Assembly: GCA_016192075.1 (NCBI GenBank)
Contig: JACPUU010000001.1
Location: 372,001-436,000, forward strand
DNA from: Bacteroidota bacterium
GTDB taxonomy: Bacteria; Bacteroidota; Bacteroidia; Flavobacteriales_D; Crocinitomicaceae
Length of the DNA: 64,000 nucleotides
Direction of reading: 5' to 3'
Part shown: piece after piece, positions 35,660-43,651 of the stretch
How the letters are laid out: every line of letters begins with the position of its first letter
How positions within the stretch are numbered: position 1 is the first letter of the stretch
Made by a program: the position numbers and the translations under genes
Notes under the pieces: generated by a model
Databases searched by the model: none
The model's input: the letters and a program-made list of their open reading frames with translations, nothing else
What the model was told of the DNA's origin: nothing

Positions 35660-36745
35660 TTAATGTTGATGACCAAAATGACGGATACCGCCTATCGAGT
35701 CTTCTCTGGCACCGGTAACCGATTTAAAGGTATTGATCGAATTGTTGAAATTGAGATATCCCAGGAAGGCAAAGATCAGAGCCTCTTTAAAATCAATGAT
35801 TTCAGGTGAAGGAAGAATAATTTTTGTGCTTCTGTTTTGAAGATGGTTGATAAGTTCTGTGTTGTAGGCACCGCCACCGGTTACCAAAACAGCTTTCAGC
35901 TGGTATTTGTCAAGTACAACATTGATCTGGGTTGCAGCGTGCTGTGTCAGGGTGGCAATGAGGTCCTGCGGTTTGGAGGACATGTATTGGTCAATCAGCG
36001 GTTGTACCTGGGCATTCAGCCATTCAACGCCGAGTGATTTAGGCGGTTTTTGAGTATAGAACGGAAGGGAGTTCAGTGCTTCTAAAAGTGCCGGAATAAC
36101 AGTACCAGAGGCGGCAATAAGGCCCCCTTTGTCAAATTCACACTGAAGGTATTTTTTACAGAGTTGGTTAATGGGCAGGTTACAGGGGCCAATGTCAAAA
36201 GCAATGCGTTGGTTGTTTAACACAAAGCTGATATTGGAAAATCCCCCCAGGTTAAGGCAGGCTTCATACGCTGAAAATAAAAAGTGATCACCTACCGGAA
36301 CCAGTGGGGCGCCTTGTCCGCCCAATAAAACATCGGTGATTCTGAAATCATTTATAACCTTTAAACCGGTCTGCCGGTTGAGTACATCCCCGTTTCCAAT
36401 TTGAACCGTTTGTTTTTTTGAAGGATCATGAAAGACGGTATGTCCGTGTGAAGCAATGAGTTCTGTTTTGGATTGCAGCATGTTTTCAGTCAGAAATAAA
36501 TTGACTTTTTCAGCCAGAAAAGCTCCAAATTCGAGGTCCAGCGCTGCCAGTTCTGCAGGGGGCAGATAAAAAGCCTGTTTTAAACGCTGTCTCCAGGTGT
36601 CTGAATAAGGGTAGGTATGTGCTATCGTATTTCTGAATTTATAGACCCCGTCTGTAACATTGAATTCCGCATAACAGCAATCCAGCCCGTCAAGCGATGT
36701 GCCTGACATGAGGCCAATTACCCCGGTCCATTTTTTTTCAACCAT
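35660..36745 (-). CDS. anmK: Anhydro-N-acetylmuramic acid kinase
   Basis: It phosphorylates 1,6-anhydro-MurNAc released from peptidoglycan so that cell-wall sugars can be recycled. GVIGLMSGTSLDGLDCCYAE is the phosphate-binding start; LIASHGHTVFHDPS, NLGGFSNISFV with FDIGPCNLPIN, and VTGGGAYNTELI are the expected blocks. Its 361 residues are standard for the short bacterial form. It diverges from the acyl-CoA dehydrogenase gene. Confidence 0.94.
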   Translation of the reverse strand: MVEKKWTGVIGLMSGTSLDGLDCCYAEFNVTDGVYKFRNTIAHTYPYSDTWRQRLKQAFYLPPAELAALDLEFGAFLAEKVNLFLTENMLQSKTELIASHGHTVFHDPSKKQTVQIGNGDVLNRQTGLKVINDFRITDVLLGGQGAPLVPVGDHFLFSAYEACLNLGGFSNISFVLNNQRIAFDIGPCNLPINQLCKKYLQCEFDKGGLIAASGTVIPALLEALNSLPFYTQKPPKSLGVEWLNAQVQPLIDQYMSSKPQDLIATLTQHAATQINVVLDKYQLKAVLVTGGGAYNTELINHLQNRSTKIILPSPEIIDFKEALIFAFLGYLNFNNSINTFKSVTGAREDSIGGIRHFGHQH

Positions 36746-36808
36746 TTGTTTAAAATCAGATGTTGAAGTTAAATGAACTTTTTTAAAACAAGGAATTAAA
36801 TATATGAC

Positions 36809-36816
36809 TAAATTTG
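36809..36816 (+). promoter_or_regulatory. -7 promoter element before acyl-CoA dehydrogenase
   Basis: TAAATTTG, an exact TAnnTTTG, 34 bp before the ATG. There is no TTG at the ideal distance upstream. Confidence 0.45.
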
Positions 36817-36850
36817 GCCCTCAGAAATTATAACCCCTTAAAGTCAGATT

Positions 36851-37993
36851 ATGGATTTTAAATTCACTGAAGAACAGTTAGCCGTTCAGGCAGCAGCCAG
36901 AGATTTTGCACAAAACGTATTAAAGCCAGGTGTTATTGCACGTGACCGTGAAGCCAAAGTGGCCGTTGAAGAATTAAAGCAGTTAGGACAGCTTGGTTTT
37001 TTTGGTATGATGGTCGATCCGAAATACGGCGGGGGAGGTATGGATACCGTTTCATACGTATTGGCAATGGAAGAAATATCTAAAGTTGATGCCTCTGTGG
37101 CGGTGTGTATGTCTGTCTGCAATTCATTAGTGAACTGGGGGCTTGAGACTTTTGGTAACGAAGAACAAAAACAAAAATACCTGGCACCAATTGCCCGCGG
37201 TGAAAAAATAGGCGCGTTCTGTTTGTCAGAACCAGAAGCAGGATCAGATGCTACTTCACAGCGCACAACGGCAATCGATAAAGGAGATCATTACCTGGTG
37301 AATGGTACAAAAAACTGGATTACCAATGGAAGTTCAGCTTCTATTTACCTGGTCATTTGTCAGACAGACCGTGAAAAAGGACATCATGGAATCAATGCTT
37401 TGATTGTAGAGCGAGGTATGCCCGGGTTTATTGTCGGGGAGAAAGAAGATAAAATGGGAATCCGCGGATCAGATACCCATACCCTTATTTTTAACGATGT
37501 AAAAGTTCCAAAAGAAAATAGAATTGGTGAAGAAGGGTTCGGCTTTAAATTCGCTATGCAAACATTAGGCGGCGGACGCATTGGTATTGCTTCACAGGCA
37601 ATGGGAATTGCTTCTGGCGCGCTGGAGTTAGCCATTGCTTATTCAAAACAACGCAAAACATTTGGTAAAGAAATTTACAAGCATCAGGCAATCGCTTTTA
37701 AATTGGCAGATATGGCGACGCAGGTTGAAGCGGCCCGCTTGATGTGTCTGAACGCTGCGCGCATGAAAGATGCCGGTGTTGATTATACAGAAGCCGCTTC
37801 CATGGCAAAACTATTCTCTTCTGAAATAGCGCAGTTTGTGACGTCTGAAGCAGTTCAGATTCACGGTGGATACGGGTATGTGCGCGAATATCACGTGGAG
37901 CGCCTGATGCGTGATGCAAAAATTACCCAGATCTACGAAGGAACATCAGAAATTCAGAAAATTGTTATTTCGAGGGGAATTTTGAAGGATTAG
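36851..37993 (+). CDS. Acyl-CoA dehydrogenase
   Basis: This FAD enzyme introduces the alpha-beta double bond in acyl-CoA during beta-oxidation or branched-chain amino-acid breakdown. GAFCLSEPEAGSDATSQRTT, NGTKNWITNGSSAS and the C-terminal QIHGGYGYVREYHVERLMRD followed by QIYEGTSEIQ are diagnostic; E363 in YEGTSE is the catalytic base. Its 380 residues fit the short-chain class. The stop codon is 3 bp before the first hairpin of the GIY-YIG repeat nest. Confidence 0.93.
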   Translation: MDFKFTEEQLAVQAAARDFAQNVLKPGVIARDREAKVAVEELKQLGQLGFFGMMVDPKYGGGGMDTVSYVLAMEEISKVDASVAVCMSVCNSLVNWGLETFGNEEQKQKYLAPIARGEKIGAFCLSEPEAGSDATSQRTTAIDKGDHYLVNGTKNWITNGSSASIYLVICQTDREKGHHGINALIVERGMPGFIVGEKEDKMGIRGSDTHTLIFNDVKVPKENRIGEEGFGFKFAMQTLGGGRIGIASQAMGIASGALELAIAYSKQRKTFGKEIYKHQAIAFKLADMATQVEAARLMCLNAARMKDAGVDYTEAASMAKLFSSEIAQFVTSEAVQIHGGYGYVREYHVERLMRDAKITQIYEGTSEIQKIVISRGILKD

Positions 37994-37996
37994 AAT

Positions 37997-38028
37997 ACTG
38001 GTGGTTTCGGCTACGCTCAACCACCAGT
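37997..38028. repeat. Conserved-loop hairpin H1
   Basis: ACTGGTGGTT, loop TCGGCTACGCTC (38007-38018), AACCACCAGT: a perfect 10-bp stem with a 12-nt loop, directly after the acyl-CoA dehydrogenase stop. The loop sequence recurs in hairpins with unrelated stems at 38203-38235, 38581-38609 and 39036-39068. Confidence 0.85.
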
Positions 38029-38057
38029 TATCAGCTATGTTCAGTCACCAGTTTTAG

Positions 38058-38237
38058 AGAACCGCCTGCCGAGCGTGGTCAAACATGTGTGAAAATGTAT
38101 TAGAAAACTGCCTGCCGAGCTTAGCTAATCAGAGTGTAAAAAGAATATCAAAAGACCGCCTGCCGAGCGTAGCTAATCAGAATGTAAAAGAGTATCAGAA
38201 AACCGCCTGCCGAGCGTAGCCGAGGCAAAGGTTTTCC
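38058..38237 (-). repeat. Tandem array A (four units, period 46-48 bp) ending in a complete hairpin
   Basis: Units carry the shared start ACCGCCTGCCGAGC at about 38061, 38107, 38155 and 38202 (CCTGCC at 38065, 38111, 38159, 38206). The last unit has the whole hairpin: GAAAACC before and GGTTTTC after the loop GAGCGTAGCCGA, which is the reverse complement of the H1 loop. The first three lack the matching arm. The array ends 20 bp before the GIY-YIG start codon. Confidence 0.8.
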
Positions 38238-38257
38238 AAAGAGAAAGTGAGAAGGAT

Positions 38258-38572
38258 ATGAAGGGATGGATGTATATACTCCAATGTTCTGATGGAACAT
38301 TTTACACCGGCAGTACGATTGATCTTGAACGTCGGGTCAATCAACATCAAAATGGCGAGGGAGCCAATTATACCAAAACGCGATTGCCTGTGACACTCAT
38401 TTATTATGAGGAATTTGAGCGAATTGATTTTGCTTTTTATCGGGAGAAACAAGTCCAAAACTGGAGCCATAAGAAGAAATTGGCTCTAATTGAAAATAGG
38501 TTTAATGATTTGCATTATTTAGCCAGGTGCCAGAATCAGACGAACAGCATTTTTTATAATTCAGGTGATTAG
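38258..38572 (+). CDS. GIY-YIG nuclease family protein
   Basis: This small single-domain endonuclease fold has 104 residues. The elements are MYILQC (Y6) and FYTGST (Y16, G18), the catalytic arginine in DLERRVNQH (R25/R26), and the metal-binding glutamate in FYREKQVQNWS (E63), with the family end LALIENRFNDLHYLARC. Members of this UvrC/YhbQ-like group are mostly of unknown function. It has a good ribosome-binding sequence (AGAAGGA), unusual for this phylum. The gene is bracketed by exact 16-bp inverted repeats (38210-38225 and 38587-38602) and lies between repeat arrays, so it may act on them; that is inference. Confidence 0.88.
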   Translation: MKGWMYILQCSDGTFYTGSTIDLERRVNQHQNGEGANYTKTRLPVTLIYYEEFERIDFAFYREKQVQNWSHKKKLALIENRFNDLHYLARCQNQTNSIFYNSGD

Positions 38573-38580
38573 TGAATGGG

Positions 38581-38829
38581 CCGGGTCCTCGGCTACGCTC
38601 GGACACCGGTTCAGGATTAAGTATCAGTTTCAACGCGGCTACGCTCGGACACCGGTTCAGGATTAAGTATCAGTTTCAACGCGGCTACGCTCGGACACCG
38701 GTTCAGGATTAAGTATCAGTTTCAACGCGGCTATGCTCGGACACCGGTTCAGGATTAAGTATCAGTTTCAACGCGGCTGCGCTCGGACACCGGTTCAGGT
38801 TCAACGCCGCTATGCTTGGACCCCTGGTT
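38581..38829 (+). repeat. Tandem array B (46-bp period, five units plus a partial sixth)
   Basis: The head is a hairpin: CCGGGTCC (38581-38588), loop TCGGCTACGCTC, GGACACCGG (38601-38609) with a one-base bulge. Then the 46-bp unit repeats with starts at 38590, 38636, 38682, 38728 and 38774, and a degraded copy near 38807. The first three units are nearly identical; later ones differ mainly inside the loop (CTATGC, CTGCGC). Its head begins 8 bp after the GIY-YIG stop. Confidence 0.9.
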
Positions 38830-38899
38830 GAATAAAGCAGACCAGGTACTGATACAGAGCATACCATCGGATGCAATTATAGCAGAATGAAGTGTAAAG

Positions 38900-39068
38900 A
38901 CCACCTGCCGAACGTGATCAAACAGGTATAAAATGTATCGGAAAACCGCCTGCCGAGCGTGATCAAACAGGTATAAAATGTATCGGAAAACCGCCTGCCG
39001 AGCGTGATCAAACAGGTATAAAATGTATCGGAAAACCGCCTGCCGAGCGTAGCCGAGGCAAAGGTTTT
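38900..39068 (-). repeat. Tandem array C (45-bp period, four units)
   Basis: CCTGCC starts at 38904, 38949, 38994 and 39039, a strict 45-bp period. The orientation is that of array A and opposite to B. The last unit is a complete hairpin, identical over 38 bp (39031-39068) to the one ending array A (38198-38235), and its last bases overlap the murF stop codon (39067-39069). Confidence 0.9.
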
Positions 39069-40350
39069 ACAATTCCCCCAAAACCATTTCCAGTTTAATT
39101 CCCCTGGAACCTTTAATGAGAATGAGATGATCCTGAATTGTTGTGAGCGACTTTGCAGCAATCAGATCGGTGACCAGCTTGTATTTTTTGAAAGAACTGT
39201 TGGTGCTGCCAAATTCATTGCCTACCAAAACCACTTCTATATTTTTATCACGCAGGTAATCGGTAATTTTCTGGTGTTCTGTTGCTGAAATGGGGCCTAG
39301 CTCCAGCATATCACCCAAAATGGCAAATTTCTTTTCGTGCGGTATTGCCACAAAATTCTGAAGCGCAGCCATCATACTGGTCGCATTGGCATTGTAACAA
39401 TCTACAATTAATGTATTGCGTTTTGTTTTTTCAACCTGTGAACGTTTGTTGGATGGAATATAATTTGAAAGCGCTTCGTTAATAGCATCGGGTGATACAT
39501 TGAAATATCTGCCAATACAAATGGCCGCCAGAAAATTGGTGAAATTGTAATTGCCAACCAGGTGTGATTGTACAATTGGTGAAGTGTAGTTGGATTCACC
39601 CCATGTAAAGTTTACGTACGGGGTGAGTTCTACAATTGATCCGGTAACAGCGGCGTGTGATTCGCCATACGAAATAGTCTGAACGTTTTTGGGTAAGTGA
39701 TTTACCAGTATTTCGTCCGAAGCATGAACAAACAAAGTGCCTCCTGTTTGCTCTATAAAACGGTAAAGTTCTGTTTTGGTATTTATAACTCCCTGCAACG
39801 ATCCAAAACCTTCAATGTGTGCAGCGCCGATATTGGTAATAATACCATGAGTTGGTTCTGCAATTTCGGCCAGTTCTTTAATATCTCCCGGCTTGCTGGC
39901 TCCCATTTCAATGATGGCCATTTCGTGATCCATGTTCAGGCGCAGCAGTGTGAACGGAACTCCCAGGTGATTGTTGAGATTGCCTTCTGTGATAAGTGTA
40001 TTGTAAGTGGTCGACAGCACTGCACCAATCAACTCTTTGGTGGTCGTTTTACCATTGCTTCCGGTAATTCCGATAACCGGAATTTTGAACTGTCTGCGAT
40101 GATAATTTGCCAGGTCCTGGATGGTCTTTAAAACATTTTCTACCAGAATGTATTTTTCTGAGACAACAAATTCTTTTTCATCCACAATGGCGTAGGAACA
40201 TCCTTCAGAAAGTGCCTGTGCTGCAAATTTATTTCCGTTAAAATGATCGCCCTTAAGCGCAAAAAAAAGTGTATTGGGTGTTAGCTTTCGGGTATCTGTG
40301 GAGATACCATCAGAGGCAATAAAAAGTGTATGGAGTTGTTCAAGGGTCAT
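39067..40350 (-). CDS. murF: UDP-N-acetylmuramoyl-tripeptide--D-alanyl-D-alanine ligase
   Basis: It adds D-Ala-D-Ala to the UDP-muramyl tripeptide, the last cytoplasmic peptide step of the wall precursor. ALKGDHFNGNKFAAQAL is the UDP-substrate domain, VIGITGSNGKTTTKEL the ATP loop, and AEPTHGIITNIGAAHIEGFG with VDCYNANATSM are the usual Mur-ligase sites. It starts directly after the pgk stop with no gap, so the two share a transcript. Its stop codon TAA lies inside the final hairpin of array C. Confidence 0.94.
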   Translation of the reverse strand: MTLEQLHTLFIASDGISTDTRKLTPNTLFFALKGDHFNGNKFAAQALSEGCSYAIVDEKEFVVSEKYILVENVLKTIQDLANYHRRQFKIPVIGITGSNGKTTTKELIGAVLSTTYNTLITEGNLNNHLGVPFTLLRLNMDHEMAIIEMGASKPGDIKELAEIAEPTHGIITNIGAAHIEGFGSLQGVINTKTELYRFIEQTGGTLFVHASDEILVNHLPKNVQTISYGESHAAVTGSIVELTPYVNFTWGESNYTSPIVQSHLVGNYNFTNFLAAICIGRYFNVSPDAINEALSNYIPSNKRSQVEKTKRNTLIVDCYNANATSMMAALQNFVAIPHEKKFAILGDMLELGPISATEHQKITDYLRDKNIEVVLVGNEFGSTNSSFKKYKLVTDLIAAKSLTTIQDHLILIKGSRGIKLEMVLGEL

Positions 40351-41547
40351 TTATTTTTCCAGAATTGCTGCAATACCTGGTAACTGAATTCCTTCAAGGT
40401 ATTCTAACATGGCGCCACCGCCGGTTGAAACATGGCTTACTTCGTTTTCAAGGCCGAATTGATTTACTGCCGCAACACTGTCTCCGCCACCAACCAATGT
40501 AAAGGCGCCTTTTTTAGTTGCTTCAGCAACTGCTTTTGCAATTTCAAGGGTACCGGTCTGGAATTTTTTCATTTCAAAAACACCCATAGGGCCGTTCCAT
40601 AAAATGAGTTTGGATTCAAGAATCGTTTTGCGGAAAATGGCAATCGATTCTTCGGCAATATCAAGTCCCATCCAGCCATCCGGAATTTCACCGATTTTTC
40701 CTACACCGGTATTGGCTGCATCTGAAAATTCATCAGCATAAACCGTATCAACCGGGAGAAGAATTTTAACTCCTTTTTCCTGGGCCAGTTTGAGAATGTC
40801 TTTAGCCGTTTGAAGGTGATCATCTTCTACCAGTGATTTTCCAATTTTTCCGCCCTGGGCTTTGATAAACGTATAGGCCATTCCGCCGCCAACAATAAGG
40901 TTGTCAACCTTATCCAGCAACTTGGTGATGATGGTTATTTTAGAAGAGACTTTTGCGCCGCCAACAATAGCTGTAAGTGGTTTTTCATGAGAGTTCAGCA
41001 CTTTATTTACACTGTCAATCTCTTTTTCGATCAGGTAACCAAACATTTTATCATTTGGAAAAAAACGCGCTACAATCGTTGTTGAAGCATGTGCCCGGTG
41101 AGCAGTTCCAAAGGCATCGTTGATATAACAATCACCATGTCTGGCTAACAGTTCTGCAAATCCGTGATCACCCTTTTCTTCCCGTTGATGAAAGCGTAGA
41201 TTTTCAAGCAAAAGCACTTCGCCTGGCTTTAACGCAGCTGATTTTTCATAGGCGCGTTCACCAATACAATCGGTTGCAAACTGAATGGGAAAGCCCAGGT
41301 GCTTTTCAATCGTAGAAATACAGTTTTTCAATGAGAATTTATCTTCCGGAATGTTTTTAGGACGCCCCAGGTGAGACATTAAAACAACGCTGCCACCCGC
41401 TTCAAGTACTTTTTTTATTGTCGGGATTGCGGCACGAATACGCGTATCATCTGTTACCGCCAGTGTTTCTTTATTTAGCGGAACATTAAAGTCAACACGG
41501 ATAAGGGCACGTTTACCTGTAAAGTTGTAGGTAGAAATTGAATTCAT
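40351..41547 (-). CDS. pgk: Phosphoglycerate kinase
   Basis: It transfers the phosphate of 1,3-bisphosphoglycerate to ADP in glycolysis. [38 protein letters not shown] and the nucleotide-site [20 protein letters not shown] with [13 protein letters not shown] are all present over 398 residues. It is the first gene of the pgk-murF pair. Confidence 0.97.
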   Translation of the reverse strand: MNSISTYNFTGKRALIRVDFNVPLNKETLAVTDDTRIRAAIPTIKKVLEAGGSVVLMSHLGRPKNIPEDKFSLKNCISTIEKHLGFPIQFATDCIGERAYEKSAALKPGEVLLLENLRFHQREEKGDHGFAELLARHGDCYINDAFGTAHRAHASTTIVARFFPNDKMFGYLIEKEIDSVNKVLNSHEKPLTAIVGGAKVSSKITIITKLLDKVDNLIVGGGMAYTFIKAQGGKIGKSLVEDDHLQTAKDILKLAQEKGVKILLPVDTVYADEFSDAANTGVGKIGEIPDGWMGLDIAEESIAIFRKTILESKLILWNGPMGVFEMKKFQTGTLEIAKAVAEATKKGAFTLVGGGDSVAAVNQFGLENEVSHVSTGGGAMLEYLEGIQLPGIAAILEK

Positions 41548-41688
41548 GGCATTGTTTTTTGTGCCGTAAAGATAGCCGTTGAAAAGGTAAATGGGCCTTT
41601 AACAGACTTTGGTGTCGATAGAATTTATGAACTACCTGTTAACAATTCAGGGTTCTTTCAGATCAGGTACAGATTGGCAGAAAACAAA

Positions 41689-42546
41689 CTACTGGACATA
41701 TATTTTGCGGTTGTAAACGCTGTTGCCTGCAAACAGGGATACCACGTAAATGCCGGCAGCCGGTTTTTCTGTTAAGGAAAGGACATCCTGGTAGTTTCCA
41801 TCATCCTGCAGGCCCAGGTTTTGTTGCAGTACAAGTTCACCTGAAAGATTCTGAACAGAGAGCATAACCAGGGACGGTTCAAAAAGCACATAGTCCATGT
41901 TCATGGTTTGGTTTTGTGCGTTGTACCAAAGGTTTATCGTTTCATCGGTTTTTTCGTATTCCGTTACCGTATTAAAGACCGCAGAAGTAATGTTAAACTG
42001 GCCCAGGTAAATAATGTCTCCGGAAGAACTGCCGCTTGCGTTGGATTTATTGAACGAAAAATAAAGTGTCAGGTCGCCCATATCTGTATCCGGCGCAGTC
42101 CAGTTAAATGTCCAGCTGGTGATGCCGCTTGATGTATTATGCCTGACATATTGCCGTACACCTGAATTGGTGACGCTATAATTGGTGCCGGATGTGAAGG
42201 TTCCGGCTTTTGCATCAGAAGCATCAAGTATGGTGGCCTCAAAACCGTTTTTGGTACCCGTGGCAATGCTGATGGTAAATGTATAATCCTGCCCGACAAT
42301 GTATTCGTTACCCGCACCTGAAAAAGTGAGATCTATAATCCCTGATGCTGACTGTGTTGTACCTGTATGGCAGCTGGTGCAGGTTGTTTCTCCGGGGGCG
42401 CCTGTTTTAGCCGCAGGCGGATTTGCGGAGGAAAGTAAAACAGGTGGAGCAGCCGGATGAAATTTTTCAATTTTGCCCTGATTGGATTTGAACAGAAAAA
42501 AAGAAGGAATCAGCAACAAAGCAAAGCGTAAAGTGTGTTTTTTCAT
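41689..42546 (-). CDS. Choice-of-anchor V-type secreted protein with CxxCH and T9SS tail
   Basis: After an N-terminal signal (LLLIPSFFLFKSN) comes GAPGETTCTSCHTGTTQS, a haem-type CxxCH in the pattern I associate with choice-of-anchor V proteins, followed by a reeler-like beta-sandwich (about 70-200) and a T9SS type A sorting tail (IYVVSLFAGNSVYNRKIYV). It should be exported across the outer membrane and perhaps bind one haem. The gene is on the strand of, and next to, the DUF5777 and cytochrome genes, 182 bp downstream. Confidence 0.7.
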   Translation of the reverse strand: MKKHTLRFALLLIPSFFLFKSNQGKIEKFHPAAPPVLLSSANPPAAKTGAPGETTCTSCHTGTTQSASGIIDLTFSGAGNEYIVGQDYTFTISIATGTKNGFEATILDASDAKAGTFTSGTNYSVTNSGVRQYVRHNTSSGITSWTFNWTAPDTDMGDLTLYFSFNKSNASGSSSGDIIYLGQFNITSAVFNTVTEYEKTDETINLWYNAQNQTMNMDYVLFEPSLVMLSVQNLSGELVLQQNLGLQDDGNYQDVLSLTEKPAAGIYVVSLFAGNSVYNRKIYVQ

Positions 42547-42727
42547 ATAAATCGATACGCAAAGATAGATTTAAGCGTTTGTTTAAACAGGTGATCTTTT
42601 TTGTTATTCTTGGTATTCCAAAAAAAAGTCATTGGTATTCTGTGTTTTAAAGGGCAGGATCGCTTTTCAGAAATGACATAATCCGGAAAAAATACCGGCA
42701 ACTGAAATTGATTTACAAAAGACACAA

Positions 42728-43651
42728 TCAGAGTTTAAACCGCCGGTTGATCGAGAATCCGAACCTGAACTGACCTTTGGTCCAATCTTCAACGGTACCA
42801 GGAATAAACAGGTTTTCAGTAACGCCCCGGCTGTTTGACAGCATCAGGCAAAATGCATGACCGCCGGTCAGAATTTCAAACCCAAAAGCCAGGTGATTGG
42901 TATAGGTAACGGCACCTGGTCTTGAAAGAATGTGATTGTATTCAAACAAAATTCCAAGTGTTTTGGTAAACCGGTAGCGGCCGCTGAGTCCGGCAAAAAA
43001 TAAACCGTTCTGGTCCAGGTAGCTGACAAAGTTGCGGTGATTGTATCCCACATTTGCCTGCAGGGTAATGCGGTCTGAAAACTTGCGGGCAACCAATAGT
43101 TGGTTGGTGTAAATAAACCGGTGCAGAAACGTAGGGTATGAGGTAATGGAAGTAGAATCAGTGGATGCCTTTGCATAAGGAATTGATAATGCACTGACAA
43201 AATTAAGGCTCACCGGCATACCGCTTGTCTGCTGTTTGAGAATGGCATATTTGAAATACCCATCGGCAACCTGTGTTGTCAATCCAACGCCCTTGCTTCG
43301 TCCAAGGCCTATATTTATGCGGTTGGTGATGCCATATTCAAATGCAATGCGCACATCAGCCAGGTTGTCAAAACCAAACCAGTTTTCAACACCTCCGTTT
43401 GAACCGGCCAGGTCGCCAAATTTGTGTGCCACAATAAACTCCAGGCTTCGTTTGGGAATCATTTCAATCGAATGATTGTTCAGCACACGAATTGCCGCGA
43501 ATGATTCCAGAACGTAATCTCCGCCGTCATCTGAAGTGCCGGTTGAAATTTCGGGCTGAATCAGTGTATCTGTTTCTGCGCTTTCCTGCGAAAGAGAAAT
43601 CACGCTGAAAATGGAAATGAGGAATGTGCTTAAAAGTAATTTCTGTTTCAT
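42728..43651 (-). CDS. DUF5777-type beta-barrel outer-membrane protein
   Basis: A signal peptide (LLLSTFLISIFSVISLS) precedes a barrel-like protein of alternating short strands ending in KL after RFGFSINRRF. The start of the mature barrel (IEMIPKRSLEFIVAHKFGD, then NWFGFDNLADVRIAFEYG) matches my memory of DUF5777 proteins, which sit next to cytochromes and CxxCH proteins. Function is unknown; a porin for a respiratory substrate is possible. Its ATG overlaps the cytochrome stop by 4 bp. Confidence 0.68.
   Translation of the reverse strand: MKQKLLLSTFLISIFSVISLSQESAETDTLIQPEISTGTSDDGGDYVLESFAAIRVLNNHSIEMIPKRSLEFIVAHKFGDLAGSNGGVENWFGFDNLADVRIAFEYGITNRINIGLGRSKGVGLTTQVADGYFKYAILKQQTSGMPVSLNFVSALSIPYAKASTDSTSITSYPTFLHRFIYTNQLLVARKFSDRITLQANVGYNHRNFVSYLDQNGLFFAGLSGRYRFTKTLGILFEYNHILSRPGAVTYTNHLAFGFEILTGGHAFCLMLSNSRGVTENLFIPGTVEDWTKGQFRFGFSINRRFKL

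Noticed and set aside
38258-38572. Homing endonuclease in an intron or intein
   Set aside because: The gene is a free-standing intergenic frame between convergent complete genes; neither neighbour is interrupted.
38590-38829. 46-bp repeat array that could be read as a CRISPR
   Set aside because: The whole 46-bp unit repeats with only point changes; there are no unique spacers, no leader and no cas genes.
38877-39161. Open minus-strand frame of 94 codons over array C
   Set aside because: The 45-bp period is a multiple of three, so the frame simply stays open; it also overlaps the murF 3' end in another frame.
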